64,000 nt of DNA from Mesorhizobium tamadayense (GTDB lineage: Bacteria; Pseudomonadota; Alphaproteobacteria; Rhizobiales; Rhizobiaceae), in NCBI RefSeq assembly GCF_003863365.1, contig NZ_RQXT01000014.1, forward strand, positions 59,516 through 123,515. Reading direction: 5' to 3'. The stretch's first letter is position 1. Every line of letters starts with the position of its first letter. Below the pieces are notes generated by a model. The model searched no databases, was not told the origin of the DNA, and worked only from the letters and a program-made list of their open reading frames with translations. Below are positions 28,107 through 37,703 of the stretch, piece by piece. A program made the translations under genes and the position numbers.

Positions 28107-29378
28107 ATGACAAGAAGAGCGCTCATCCTGATTGAAGGCCATACGAGAGGTAACGGTCTTCTTTATGTCCATGCAGCCCGGCGTCTTGGGCTTCATCCAA
28201 TTACGCTCTCGGCTGATCCAACTCAGTACGACTACCTCTCGTCGGGGAGCTTTGAGGTAATCCGTGTTGATACAGACAATCTCGATGCACTGATCCACGA
28301 ATGTTCTCGACTGCAGGGGGCGTATGACATTGCTGGCATTACTGGCTTTGCGGGCGGCGACGACGAGTCGGTCTATGCGACAGTTGGCAAGCTCTGTCGA
28401 CATTTCGATCTACCGGGACCGAATCCCGCATCCGTTGAACGATGCTGCAGCAAATTCGTTCAACGCCAACTCCTCGCGGAGGCCCGCGTTCCACAACCTG
28501 CTTATCGCTTGGCAGCGAATGCGACGGAGGTAGAAAGCTTTGCTACGGAGATCGGCCTGCCGGTGATTCTCAAGCCGGCCGTAGGCGGTGGCAGCAGCGG
28601 AGTCCGATTGTGCCGCAATGTCGATGAATTAACCGAACATACGGCCTACCTACTAGGCGGAGCTCACATATGGCGGTCTTCGCCCAGGATACTGGTCGAA
28701 GAATACGCACAAGGCCCATATTATAGCACTGACATCATGGGAAATGAGGTCATTGGGATTGCCGCCGCTGAGTTTGGCCAGCCACCTCATTTCGTCTTTC
28801 GTGAGACCACCTTTCCGGCACTTCTGACCGGCGACGAGCGTAAACGTATCGCCGATGTCTCGCTGAGCTGTTTGCGAGCTCTTGGCCTTGGATGGGGCCC
28901 ATCAAACATCGAATTCCGGTGGACGAAGCTTGGCCCAGTCGTCATTGAAGTTAATCCGCGTCTTAGTGGCTCGCCCGATCCTCAACTGGTTCAGGCCGCT
29001 TACGGTATCGATCTCGTCACCGAGCACATCAAGCTCGTCATCGGCGAGGAATGGGATTTGCGCAGAAGGCATTCGCACACTGCGGCCGCGCGGAAACTGA
29101 TACCCGATCGCGAGGGCATACTCGATTGGATTACTGGCGATAGTCGGGCGTCTGTTGTGTCAGGTGTTGTCGAGGTAAAATTCTATGTTGAACCCAAAAC
29201 ACCGATCTTTAGGAAAGGCGATTACCGAGACTGTATCGGACATGTAATCGCTGCTTCACCGAACCGTGCTCGGACCGAATCGGTACTTCAGCGTGCCGTC
29301 GATTTGATCGAATGGTCGATCACGCCGTTTCCAGGAACATTCATCGGCCCTCAATCGTCCCGCACCAGTCGTGGGTGA
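28107..29378 (+). CDS. ATP-grasp carboxylate-amine ligase
   Basis: An enzyme of 423 residues that would join a carboxylate and an amine using ATP via an acyl-phosphate. Motifs: IGLPVILKPAVGGGSSGVRL (ATP loop), ILVEEYAQGPYYSTDI, and VVIEVNPRLSGSPDPQLVQA (metal site). It is a clear paralogue of the N-terminal half of the fusion protein at 20040-22736: both begin with a short strand and a glycine turn (LILIEGHTRGNG versus [12 protein letters not shown]) and share GSSGVRLC. The two ligases could act in sequence to build a tripeptide or modified dipeptide (inference). The start lies after an AT-rich leader. Confidence 0.88.
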   Translation: MTRRALILIEGHTRGNGLLYVHAARRLGLHPITLSADPTQYDYLSSGSFEVIRVDTDNLDALIHECSRLQGAYDIAGITGFAGGDDESVYATVGKLCRHFDLPGPNPASVERCCSKFVQRQLLAEARVPQPAYRLAANATEVESFATEIGLPVILKPAVGGGSSGVRLCRNVDELTEHTAYLLGGAHIWRSSPRILVEEYAQGPYYSTDIMGNEVIGIAAAEFGQPPHFVFRETTFPALLTGDERKRIADVSLSCLRALGLGWGPSNIEFRWTKLGPVVIEVNPRLSGSPDPQLVQAAYGIDLVTEHIKLVIGEEWDLRRRHSHTAAARKLIPDREGILDWITGDSRASVVSGVVEVKFYVEPKTPIFRKGDYRDCIGHVIAASPNRARTESVLQRAVDLIEWSITPFPGTFIGPQSSRTSRG

Positions 29379-29967
29379 TCGCGTGAATAACAGGTCAAAA
29401 GAGTCTTTTTCTTCAACTTGCGCCGCGCATATTGCTTGCGATGGGCTTGTTGAGTGGGTGGGCGGCCAAGATGTCGCGGGCAAATAGGGCGCGATCACGC
29501 CTACAGGCGTTTGTCAATGCAACTGGTTCTGCCCTGCCCCACCTATCACAGCCCGGCGCCAATCTGGAGCGCTGGCTGAGGCGAGCCGTGCTCGGGTTGA
29601 TGTGCCGACCCCGCACGATTGATTGCCCCATATACCTAGGGCCGGCGCCCTCGGACGGTGTCGGTATAGGCGTCTTGGCATGTTTTTGCCCCGTGCGGGA
29701 CATGACGAGGCGCCTTTTGTAGCCGAATTGGGCGAGCAAACCAAGCGATGCAGCATGACACATGCTTCACGTGACTATAAGCCACGAGGGAAGGCAGTCA
29801 AAATCGATGCACAAGTCCAGTACGATCAAGCACAATAAGATTGGCATTCAAGTAACTCCGAAAACTATCCCCGACTTCAGTAGCGCCAATCTCGCCCACG
29901 CGGTTTACATCAGGCGGCCAGAGACGAGCGCCACTATTGCTGTAATGGGTCAGGGGAAGAAAATCCC
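29379..29967. other. Non-coding stretch, about 590 bp
   Basis: Open frames exist on both strands, but none has recognisable homology or a good start. The last 100 bp are AT-richer and probably contain the promoter of the following oxidase gene. Confidence 0.4.
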
Positions 29968-31236
29968 ATGAAAAGTGCGATCATTCTAGGCGCCGGCATG
30001 GTCGGTGTGGCGACAGCCATACACTTGCGACAGCGCGGCTGGTCAGTTGTGCTTCTCGACCGCAGGGAGCCAGGCCGGGAGACAAGCTACGGCAATGCGG
30101 GCATTATCCAGAGCGAAGCGTTGCGGCCGTACCCGATGTCGCATGCTTGGCGCGAGCTCGCAAATATTGCGATTGGTCGCACCAATGACGTGCGCTATCG
30201 CATTGCAGCTTTGCCGTGGCATCTTGGTCCGCTGTTGTCGTATTGGTGGCATTCATTTCCAGCACGTCACGCGCGCGCTTCGGCGGCATACGCGCAGATC
30301 ATTGGCTGCGCGATTCGCGAGCATGAGGCCTTTAGCCGGCAATCCGAGGCGGACAATCTGATCCGACGCGACGGATTTCGTATACTTTATCGCGCGCAGC
30401 CGGCTCTCGAGGCCGCAGTCGCGGCCGCTGTAACTTTGCGCGAGGCCTACGGCGTGAAGTTCAGAGTCATGACATCGGCGGCTCTGAAGCAAGCCGAACC
30501 TGCGCTCGCCGATGCTGGCGTTGGCGGTGTGCACTGGCTGGAGCCGTGGACAGTATTCGACCCTGGTGGGCTGGTCTTGGCTTATGCCAATCTCTTCATG
30601 CGCTTGGGCGGACACATCGTTCGCGGCGATGCGCAAAGCCTGTCTGCAAGTGGCAGTGGCGGCTGGTCGGTTATCACCGAGGATGGCAGAATGGAGGCGG
30701 AAACAGCAGTTATTGCCCTCGGCCCGTGGTCGCCGAATTTGCTAAATCGGTTCGGTTATCGGTTTCCCATGGTGCGCAAACGCGGGTATCATCGGCATTT
30801 TGCGGGTGGCAGTCGGCTTGACCTGCCGCTGTATGATGCGGCGAATGGCTATGTCTTGGCGCCTATGACCAGAGGCGCGCGCATCACGACCGGCGCTGAG
30901 TTTGCCCCGCCAGGCGGCAAGCCGGACCTCACGCAGCTTGCGTGCGCAGAGCAAGCGGCGCGCAAACTGCTAGATGTCGGTCGGCCCGTTGAGCCAAAGC
31001 CCTGGATCGGCACAAGACCTTGTATGCCCGATATGCTGCCCGTTATAGGCGGCGCGCCGCATCACCGCGGCCTCTGGCTGCACTTCGGACATGGCCATCA
31101 TGGCTTTACATTGGGACCAACAACCGGCCGCCTGATTGCCGAACTGATGAACAATGAGGCGCCGATGGTCGATCCATTCCCTTATCGGCCCGAGCGCTAC
31201 CAACGGCAGACCTTGTCGGTTAATCCCGAGCTTTGA
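29968..31236 (+). CDS. FAD-dependent D-amino-acid dehydrogenase-like oxidase
   Basis: A 422-residue DadA-family flavoprotein. The N-terminal FAD-binding motif is AIILGAGMVGVATAIHLRQR, then TSYGNAGIIQSEALRPYPMS as in DadA; the C-terminal FAD contact is WLHFGHGHHGFTLGPTTGRL. It would oxidise a D-amino acid (or a secondary amine such as an opine) to the keto acid, passing electrons to the respiratory chain. The start follows AGGGGAAG. It stands alone, flanked by non-coding DNA. Its link to the ligases upstream is only positional. Confidence 0.87.
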   Translation: MKSAIILGAGMVGVATAIHLRQRGWSVVLLDRREPGRETSYGNAGIIQSEALRPYPMSHAWRELANIAIGRTNDVRYRIAALPWHLGPLLSYWWHSFPARHARASAAYAQIIGCAIREHEAFSRQSEADNLIRRDGFRILYRAQPALEAAVAAAVTLREAYGVKFRVMTSAALKQAEPALADAGVGGVHWLEPWTVFDPGGLVLAYANLFMRLGGHIVRGDAQSLSASGSGGWSVITEDGRMEAETAVIALGPWSPNLLNRFGYRFPMVRKRGYHRHFAGGSRLDLPLYDAANGYVLAPMTRGARITTGAEFAPPGGKPDLTQLACAEQAARKLLDVGRPVEPKPWIGTRPCMPDMLPVIGGAPHHRGLWLHFGHGHHGFTLGPTTGRLIAELMNNEAPMVDPFPYRPERYQRQTLSVNPEL

Positions 31237-31695
31237 TGGCGCATCATTTTTCTCGCACGAATCAAGGAAGCGCTAAAGGGTCAGGTTGTTCAAGGGGGCG
31301 CCACGACGTCAGAGGCGATCGATCCGTAGTCATGTCTAGACGGCGCCCGCTGATCAAGCGCTTGTTTTCAGCGATGGGAGGGCGCGGTCATGTCTCTGGC
31401 CTTTTGCTGCGTAATTGTGACCGCTGGCCCTGATGGCGTCCGCTAACCCTTGATACGAGCTGGAAGCTCCGACTATGCTTGCAGGCTTTCAGGATCTGTC
31501 CTCGTCTCCCAATTACGTCATTGTCACCCGCGATTTCGGCCCGCGACTTTAGCCGATGCTAATATGATGCCGGCGTGCGGCATAGTGTTCGGTTCGAACC
31601 AACTCCTGGCTTGGCAAGGCAACTGGCCGTTCGCGCGGCAGCAAGGGAAACCAACGGGACACTGGTTAAGTCTAACGCGGCCCCGTGGTTCCCGG
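31237..31695. other. Non-coding stretch
   Basis: Degenerate sequence with no supported gene; short open frames only. Confidence 0.35.
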
Positions 31696-31865
31696 ATTCC
31701 TCGTGATCACGACCGAGCATTGCGCCACTGTATGGTTCTACTACCGCTTCCCCCTCAGCCTGCGTCTTGTCGAGCAGATGCTGCTGGAGCGCGACATTGC
31801 GGTGCCTTACGAGAGACGCGGCGCGGGCCGCGAGTTCGGCCCTGACTATGCTCTTGCGTCGCAAC
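31696..31865 (+). pseudogene. IS6-family transposase N-terminal fragment
   Basis: The plus strand reads WFYYRFPLSLRLVEQMLLER followed by a damaged ETIRRW segment and GREFGPDYA, the usual start region of IS6-family transposases. The catalytic DDE part is absent. Confidence 0.65.
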
Positions 31866-31867
31866 AC

Positions 31868-32164
31868 GCCGTCGCGCCGCGATATCTGGCACCGGACTTC
31901 GCCATCGTGAGTGGCAAGGTGGACGTTCCCAAGCCTTCGGTTGGAGAGGCGCTTGTGGCTGATGGGCGCGGGGTGTTCATTACCCTCGCCCTATCCAGCC
32001 ATGACTGATCGGCGGTTAAGGTGATCGCCGCGCCTGGAAATGGCGGTCGATACGTCCCGCAAATCAAAGCCGGTTCACTGGCGCTGGCATCGGCGGATCT
32101 GCCGTTCCTCTTCCGCGTGGATGAGCGCTACAACGGGACCCGCCAGCCGGTGCTGCAATCTTGA
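31868..32164 (+). pseudogene. 3' fragment of an unrecognised protein
   Basis: After the IS6 relic the frame gives KVDVPKPSVGEALVADGRGV and FITLAL. After a break near 32005 it gives NGGRYVPQIKAGSLALASAD and FRVDERYNGTRQPVLQS with a stop. The composition is protein-like, but I cannot assign a family. Confidence 0.3.
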
Positions 32165-32533
32165 GCTGTGATCCATCCCGGCAATCGCTCGTGTCGCGTC
32201 GCTCAGGTTGATTTCATCGCTGACTGGACGACGGTCCACTTTTGGCAACCCGGCGTGCAACAGGTCATGTCACTTGGCATTGTCCGACGCCCGACGAATG
32301 TCGAACATGCGACATCGCCGGTCCGATCCATTAACCTGTATCTAAACGGGTTTTCCTTTGGCGCGCATATTGCATCGTGGCATAGCAAAAGCGTCACGGA
32401 CCGACGACGGAGAATGCCGAATGTTAGCACAATGTTTTCTGTCGGGGCCTATGTCCGGCGACGCGAGCCCATACATTTTGCAGCGCTTTAACGGGGATTT
32501 GCCGATCGGAATACCACCGCGACGGAGAAAGGA
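32165..32533. other. Non-coding stretch upstream of the aldo/keto reductase
   Basis: No supported gene. It presumably holds the promoter for the reductase. Confidence 0.35.
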
Positions 32534-33388
32534 ATGACCAATATCACCGCAGCCAAGGCAGGGACTTTCAGGATCGGAGGCGAAATCGAGATCAACCGGC
32601 TTGGCTTCGGTGCCAACCGGATCACCGGCAAGGGCGTGTGGGGCGAACCGACCGACCGTGCGGAGGCGATCCGTCCGCTGAAACGATTGCCCGACCTCGG
32701 CGTGAACTTCATCGACACCGCCGATTCCTACGGCCCTGACGTTTCCGAACAACTGATCCGCGAAGCGCTGCATCCGTATTCTTCCGTGGTCGTCGCAACC
32801 AAGGGCGGCTTCGTGCGCCCCGGCCCAGACCGATGGGAACCGAACGGTCGCCCGGACTATCTGATAGCCCAGGCGAAGGGCAGCCAGAAAAGGCTGGGGG
32901 TCGAGCAGATTGCACTGTGGCAACTTCACCGCATCGATCCGAAAGTGTCCTACGACGAGCAGCTCGAGGCCGTGAAATCGCTGTTGGATGAGGGTATCAT
33001 CCGCCACGCTGGGCTTAGCGAGGTAAAAGTCGAAGAGATCGAGGCAGCGCAGAAATTCTTTAAGGTAGCTACCGTCCAGAACCGCTACAATCTCGCGGAC
33101 CGCGCCAGCGAGGACGTGATCGACTTTTGCACCGGTAACGATATCGGCTTCATCCCTTGGCTTCCGCTTGCGGACGGCAGACTGGCAACACCAGGTGGGT
33201 CGCTTGAGAAAGTGGCGAAACGACACCAAGCCACAACGGGGCAGATCGCGCTCGCCTGGCTGTTGCAGCGCAGCCCGGTCATGCTTCCCATCCCGGGAAC
33301 TTCCAACGTCGCCCATCTGGAGGAAAACGTTGCGGCGGCCTCAATAAGGTTGACGGACGAGGAATTTGAACTCTTAAAGGCTGCGTGA
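32534..33388 (+). CDS. Aldo/keto reductase
   Basis: An NADPH-dependent oxidoreductase of 284 residues with a TIM barrel. The catalytic tetrad is visible: Asp and Tyr in [10 protein letters not shown], Lys in [10 protein letters not shown], His in [11 protein letters not shown]. The cofactor region near the end contains [16 protein letters not shown]. The start follows GGAGAAAGG. It is intact and isolated between decayed regions. The substrate is not predictable. Confidence 0.9.
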   Translation: MTNITAAKAGTFRIGGEIEINRLGFGANRITGKGVWGEPTDRAEAIRPLKRLPDLGVNFIDTADSYGPDVSEQLIREALHPYSSVVVATKGGFVRPGPDRWEPNGRPDYLIAQAKGSQKRLGVEQIALWQLHRIDPKVSYDEQLEAVKSLLDEGIIRHAGLSEVKVEEIEAAQKFFKVATVQNRYNLADRASEDVIDFCTGNDIGFIPWLPLADGRLATPGGSLEKVAKRHQATTGQIALAWLLQRSPVMLPIPGTSNVAHLEENVAAASIRLTDEEFELLKAA

Positions 33389-33639
33389 AAATCTTCCTAC
33401 ACTAATGTCCTAATCATTCGGCACTGAAGTTCGTCACATCGTATGCTACATCGCTTCTGGAGAGGAGAAGCGATGGCGAACGCTACGGGTTGCCCGACGG
33501 CACGTCTGGTTCTTGGTAGCGAGGGCGTGACTATCTCGGACGACAAGTCCTTCGCCGGCGCGTGTCGCACGATCGATGTCGGAGCGTTGCCGGATCATCC
33601 TGCGATGCGCCGAGACGGGCATCCCCAGCCAGGTCTTCG

Positions 33640-33950
33640 CGGCTGAACTAGAAGTGCATGAGCACACGGTCGGCAAGTGACGGCATCGCATCCTCAAGGA
33701 TCGCGCCGAGCCCCTGGACGAAGCCCGGCCCGGTAGCTCCTTCGGCCCATTCAAGAGAGGGTGCGACTTCGCGGCAGGGCTTGGCCTCGCGCTGGGCATG
33801 GAACGCAGCGTCCGCTCGATCACGGCGGCCTCCTGATCGTCGTTGATCGCCCGGGTCAGCTCGTTGGTCGCTCGGGTCAGCCAAAGCTGCCAAAGCCGTC
33901 GCGATTATCGACCCTATGCCGGGGATCGTCACTAGCGCCTGGCGATATTG
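33640..33950 (-). pseudogene. IS110-family transposase remnant
   Basis: The minus strand has YRQALVTIPGIGSIIATALA, the conserved C-terminal (Transposase_20) entry motif of the IS110/IS1111 group, followed by frame-shifted pieces. The N-terminal DEDD domain is absent. The neighbouring AT-rich patch at 33955-34015 holds no gene. Confidence 0.6.
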
Positions 33951-34187
33951 AGGAAATAAGAAAATTATTACAAAAAGATTATATTCTTGATAAAAAGAAA
34001 ATATCACTTGGCGGCCAGGCTTGACTGAACGAGATCATGGCACAACATACAGCGATCATCTCTCCCTGAATGAAAGCGAGGATTTCCACGACTCTTCGGC
34101 ATCATCTATGCATCGACCACAATTTTGCGTGCGCGAGGGTGATTATTGCGGATGTTCTTGCTCGTGGATTGAAAGGCTCGTGGCAAA

Positions 34188-34478
34188 TTGATCACGGTGA
34201 TAGTGCTAGTAGAGCTTGATCGCATACGTCTCGATCTTGTCGAAGGGTTCAAGCGCGTGATGCAAGCCACAAAGGAGGTCACTCAATGCTACCTGGTCAC
34301 GGGCAGCGCTGATTTCGTCCTTATCGTGACTGTGGATGACGTCGAAGCTTTCTACGCGTTTGTTAAGACGAAGCTAAATCCCGATCCGAACGTGCGAAAG
34401 TTTAAGAGTATGGTCGCGCTTGACCGCCTCAAGATCGAGCCACGGATCACGGGTATAGCTTTCGGCGGATTGCGCTGA
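34188..34478 (+). pseudogene. Lrp/AsnC regulator, ligand-binding (RAM) domain only
   Basis: About 96 residues matching the C-terminal sensor domain of Lrp/AsnC proteins: ITVIVLVELDRIRLDLVEGF, VTQCYLVTGSADFVLIVTVD and VRKFKSMVALDRLK. The DNA-binding HTH half (about 60 residues) is not found upstream in any frame, and the only start is a TTG at 34188. Stand-alone RAM proteins exist, so a function cannot be ruled out, but a truncated regulator is more likely. Confidence 0.65.
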
Positions 34479-34764
34479 AGTAATCATTCGAGCGGAGCGG
34501 GTGAGGCCAAGCTGGATCAGGTATGGCGGTACGCCGGCGCGTCCGATCGGCCAGCGCGCACAAACAATAGTTTTCGAAAATTTACTCAGAAATTGCGCCA
34601 CTTCCTCCGTAGCTGCAGTTTCCGAGCGTCCTCGCTGCTGCGCATCCGTAGAGTTATCTATGCAGGAGATATTATGCAGGAGATATATTGTCGTATTCGC
34701 ACCCGATTGCTGGAGCGGCAGACTGGCCGTCGCTGCCATCGAAAGGCCCGCGCATGTGGTCGGC

Positions 34765-35790
34765 TAACCGAGATAGCGCTGCACTGAGAACATTTCGCCA
34801 AGCGTATTGGTGATCGGCGTGCCAGAGGCCACGAGCGCCCGGCCCGGGCTCTTCGTCTCCGCGAACCGGGATTTGACATAAAGGTCCCAGGCCCGCTGGG
34901 AGCCGTTCGTATCGACGCCCTTGAGCGTGGACATGTTGGTGGCGAAGCTGAGCTTCCTGAACTCCTGGGCTTCATCGACGATGATCTGGTCGACGCCGAT
35001 CTCGGAGATGGTGAGGAGGTCGTCCTTCCGGGTCACCAGCGCCTCAGCAGCGTCTCGTAGAGTTCCAGCTCGTCCTGGATTATCTGTTGCTGGAATGCCG
35101 ACGGCAGGCCGATGAAGCGGAAGGCGCTGTGCGTGATGATGATGGCGTCCCAAGCGGCGGTCGCCGCCCGTGACAGGAATCTATGCCGCATGTCCTTGCT
35201 GAAGTTCGTCTAATCGGCCACGAGAATTCTCGCGGTCGGATAGAGCGCCAGAAATTCGCGGATCGCCTGCGCAAGGCCGGGGACGACGAACATGGCCTTG
35301 GCGATCAGGCCAAGCCGGCGCAGCTCGATGACGCCCGCGGCAATCGTCATGATCTTGCCGGCGCCGACGGCGTGGGCGAGGTAGGTCGAGCCGGCCAAGA
35401 CGATGCGCCAGATGCCGCGCTTTCGGTGCCCATAATGAGAAAAGGCGCCTTAAAAGTTGCAGGTGATCCCCGCTGAATCGTCGAGGGGCGATGTTGTTGA
35501 AGCGGTCGTTATAGAGCCGCGCCAACCGGTCGGTCCGGCCGGGATCTGACCAGATCCAGTTCTGGAAAGCGGTCTTGACCTTCTGCAGCTTTTCCTTGGC
35601 GGCTTCCGTATCCACGATATTGAGCACGCGCTTTTCAGCATGGCCCTGCTTCAACGTATAGAATCGAAGATCTGCGGCACCCGGCTGTTCAGCGCGTCGG
35701 CCCACCCAGGCCAGCGCTTGCGGATACCATTCAGATCGGCTGAGCCCCGGCACTGTCGGAGATGTCGGCGGGGTAAGGTTGACCATCAAC
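34765..35790 (-). pseudogene. Plasmid-type SNF2-like helicase/DNA methylase remnant
   Basis: Minus-strand pieces in several frames: LNIVDTEAAKEKLQKVKTAF, DRLARLYNDRFNNIAPRRF, GSTYLAHAVGAGKIMTIAAG (helicase motif I region), DQIIVDEAQEFRKLSF (DEAx motif II) and LVASGTPITNTLGEMFSVQR (motif III). This matches part of the very large helicase/methylase proteins carried by rhizobial plasmids and islands. Both ends are missing and there are several frameshifts. Confidence 0.65.
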
Positions 35791-35959
35791 AGCCGCCCAT
35801 CCGTATCGACGGCGATCTGGTGTGCCGCGCGCGAGAAACGATGCCCGTGGACCCTGTCGACCGTCAGCGGGATGAGTGCAACAGCACGCCGCCGTGGGAT
35901 GGTGAAATAGTCGACGCCCTGTTCGGCTTGTTCAATCCGCAGCGAGCGCCTTCTTCTCA

Positions 35960-36180
35960 GGCGGGGGCGCCTCTCAGCGATCGCTGCAACGGCTCCGACG
36001 AGACAACCGGCGCCTTCCCAGGACGTCCACGACGACGCGCCTTGAGGTTGCCGGTTTGGCGCAGGCGATCACGTCAATCGTAGAGCCGTTGCCGGCTAAT
36101 CCCGGCCTCCCTTGCCAATTCACTGATATTCTCGCCCGCTTCCATTCGCTGCAGAAGCGAGAGCTTGCCCTCTTCATTGA
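35960..36180 (-). pseudogene. Transposase helper (HTH) fragment
   Basis: The minus strand reads, with one frame slip, EEGKLSLLQRMEAGENISEL, AREAGISRQRLYDWRDRLR and LKARRRGRPGKAPVV. This is the helix-turn-helix of an IS orfA-type protein. No second orf follows. Confidence 0.5.
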
Positions 36181-36889
36181 TGATCCTTTGCAATCCCGTG
36201 AACAGTTTCCTAATCTTGCGAGAAACTGTCCGCTATTTATTTGTCTCAGTCGAGGGTGCACTCCAAGGCTGACCGGGAATTGCCGAAACACGCAGCCCGG
36301 ATCTGTGAGTGCGAAGGCCGAATGGCTTAGCTACTCGACGATGATCTCAGACCCAAAACTTTCGGGGCCGGCTTCGCTTGCCCAATGGTTGGAGCCCGAC
36401 AACGTTGTGACAAAGCAAACAGGCGGAAACGAACGGGAAGCCGACGAATTGGACTGACACCGTTTTTTCGAGTTGGCGCACTTCTTGCGCTTTGAACTGC
36501 TACGTTCACCCAGCAACGGAGCCCGTTCGATGTCCGTGTCAACGATTTCGCTAGAGAGTTATTCCTCGACCAGTCGCGACGGAACGGGCCTATGCAGGAG
36601 ACATTATCGGCGCGTTGGAATCTCGCGTCTTCAGCAGCCAGAGTGCGCGTTCACTTAATATGTGCGCTCAGTTCTATGGAGAGCCCGCTTTTTGCACGGT
36701 TGGCGACTGCAGGCGCACATTCGTGGGCGATCGACATCCTTTCAAGCTTCTGTGCTTGCAAGGAAACCGTTTCGCGGTCGGCGGGAGCTTAGATGTATTC
36801 GGTAATGGGCAACGCAAATCAGTTTTCGAATATCACGGGATGAAGGTCAGTCAAGAACATCACTAAACCACGAGGTAGGAGAATCGAAC
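36181..36889. other. Non-coding stretch, about 700 bp
   Basis: No supported gene. Several short open frames lack homology. The last 30 bp contain the ribosome site GGTAGGAG for the following methyltransferase. Confidence 0.4.
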
Positions 36890-37630
36890 ATGTCCGATGA
36901 ATTAACTTATGGTGAAATTTACGCCCCGATCTATGAAGAGTACATCACCGTGCAAGGTAAAGTCGCTGAAGTAGGCGAGACGGTCGCCTTTCTTGCGAGA
37001 TATTGCAATGGAGGCAGTGCTCTCGAGCTGGGCATAGGCGACGGGCGCGTGGCGGTGCCGTTGAGCGAGCGAGGCGTTAAGGTCGACGGTATTGATAATT
37101 CATGCAGCATGTTGAAACTTCTCGCCAAGCGTACCGATCTAGTTAAGGCTTGGCAGGGAGATATTGCCCATTTCAGCTCAGAGCGACGCTACAATTTGGT
37201 ATATTGCGTTTATTTTACGTTTGCGCTGCTCTTCACGCGCGAGGCGCAAATAGCTTGCCTCCGATCTGCCGCGCAGGCGCTAGACGATGAGGGGGTTTTA
37301 GTACTAGAACTCGGTGTACCAGGCTTGGATCCCCTCGTCGGCGGACAGAAAACTACAACGGCGCGGCTAGTGAATCATGAGAATACGATTCTCAATGTGT
37401 CCGTCCACGATCCCCTAACCCAGAACTTGGTTTCGACCCTCCTCTGGTTTTCTGGTACGTCCGTAAGACGTTTACCGCAACGCGTTCGCTACGTTTATCA
37501 CCAAGAGCTCGATACCATGGCCGAATGCGTGGGGCTGGAGCTAACGGAGCGGTGGGGAGATTGGGCGAGAGGTGCGTTCACCGAACGATCCGAACGTCAC
37601 ATCTCAGTTTATCGCCGACGCAGCCCGTAG
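36890..37630 (+). CDS. Class I SAM-dependent methyltransferase
   Basis: 246 residues. Motif I is SALELGIGDGRVAVPLSER, motif II KVDGIDNSCSMLKLLAKR, then YNLVYCVYFTFALLFTREAQ and LDDEGVLVLELGVPG. A strong ribosome site, GGTAGGAG, precedes the ATG. It is convergent with the folate-reductase-like gene. The sequence is only distantly similar to the methyltransferase at 27071. The target is unknown. Confidence 0.85.
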   Translation: MSDELTYGEIYAPIYEEYITVQGKVAEVGETVAFLARYCNGGSALELGIGDGRVAVPLSERGVKVDGIDNSCSMLKLLAKRTDLVKAWQGDIAHFSSERRYNLVYCVYFTFALLFTREAQIACLRSAAQALDDEGVLVLELGVPGLDPLVGGQKTTTARLVNHENTILNVSVHDPLTQNLVSTLLWFSGTSVRRLPQRVRYVYHQELDTMAECVGLELTERWGDWARGAFTERSERHISVYRRRSP

Positions 37631-37703
37631 TCCAGGATCTTCCGCCGCAGCACTTTCGATGCCGTTCGAGAAGGGCCGTTCCACCTCATCAGCTTCGGGC
37701 CGA

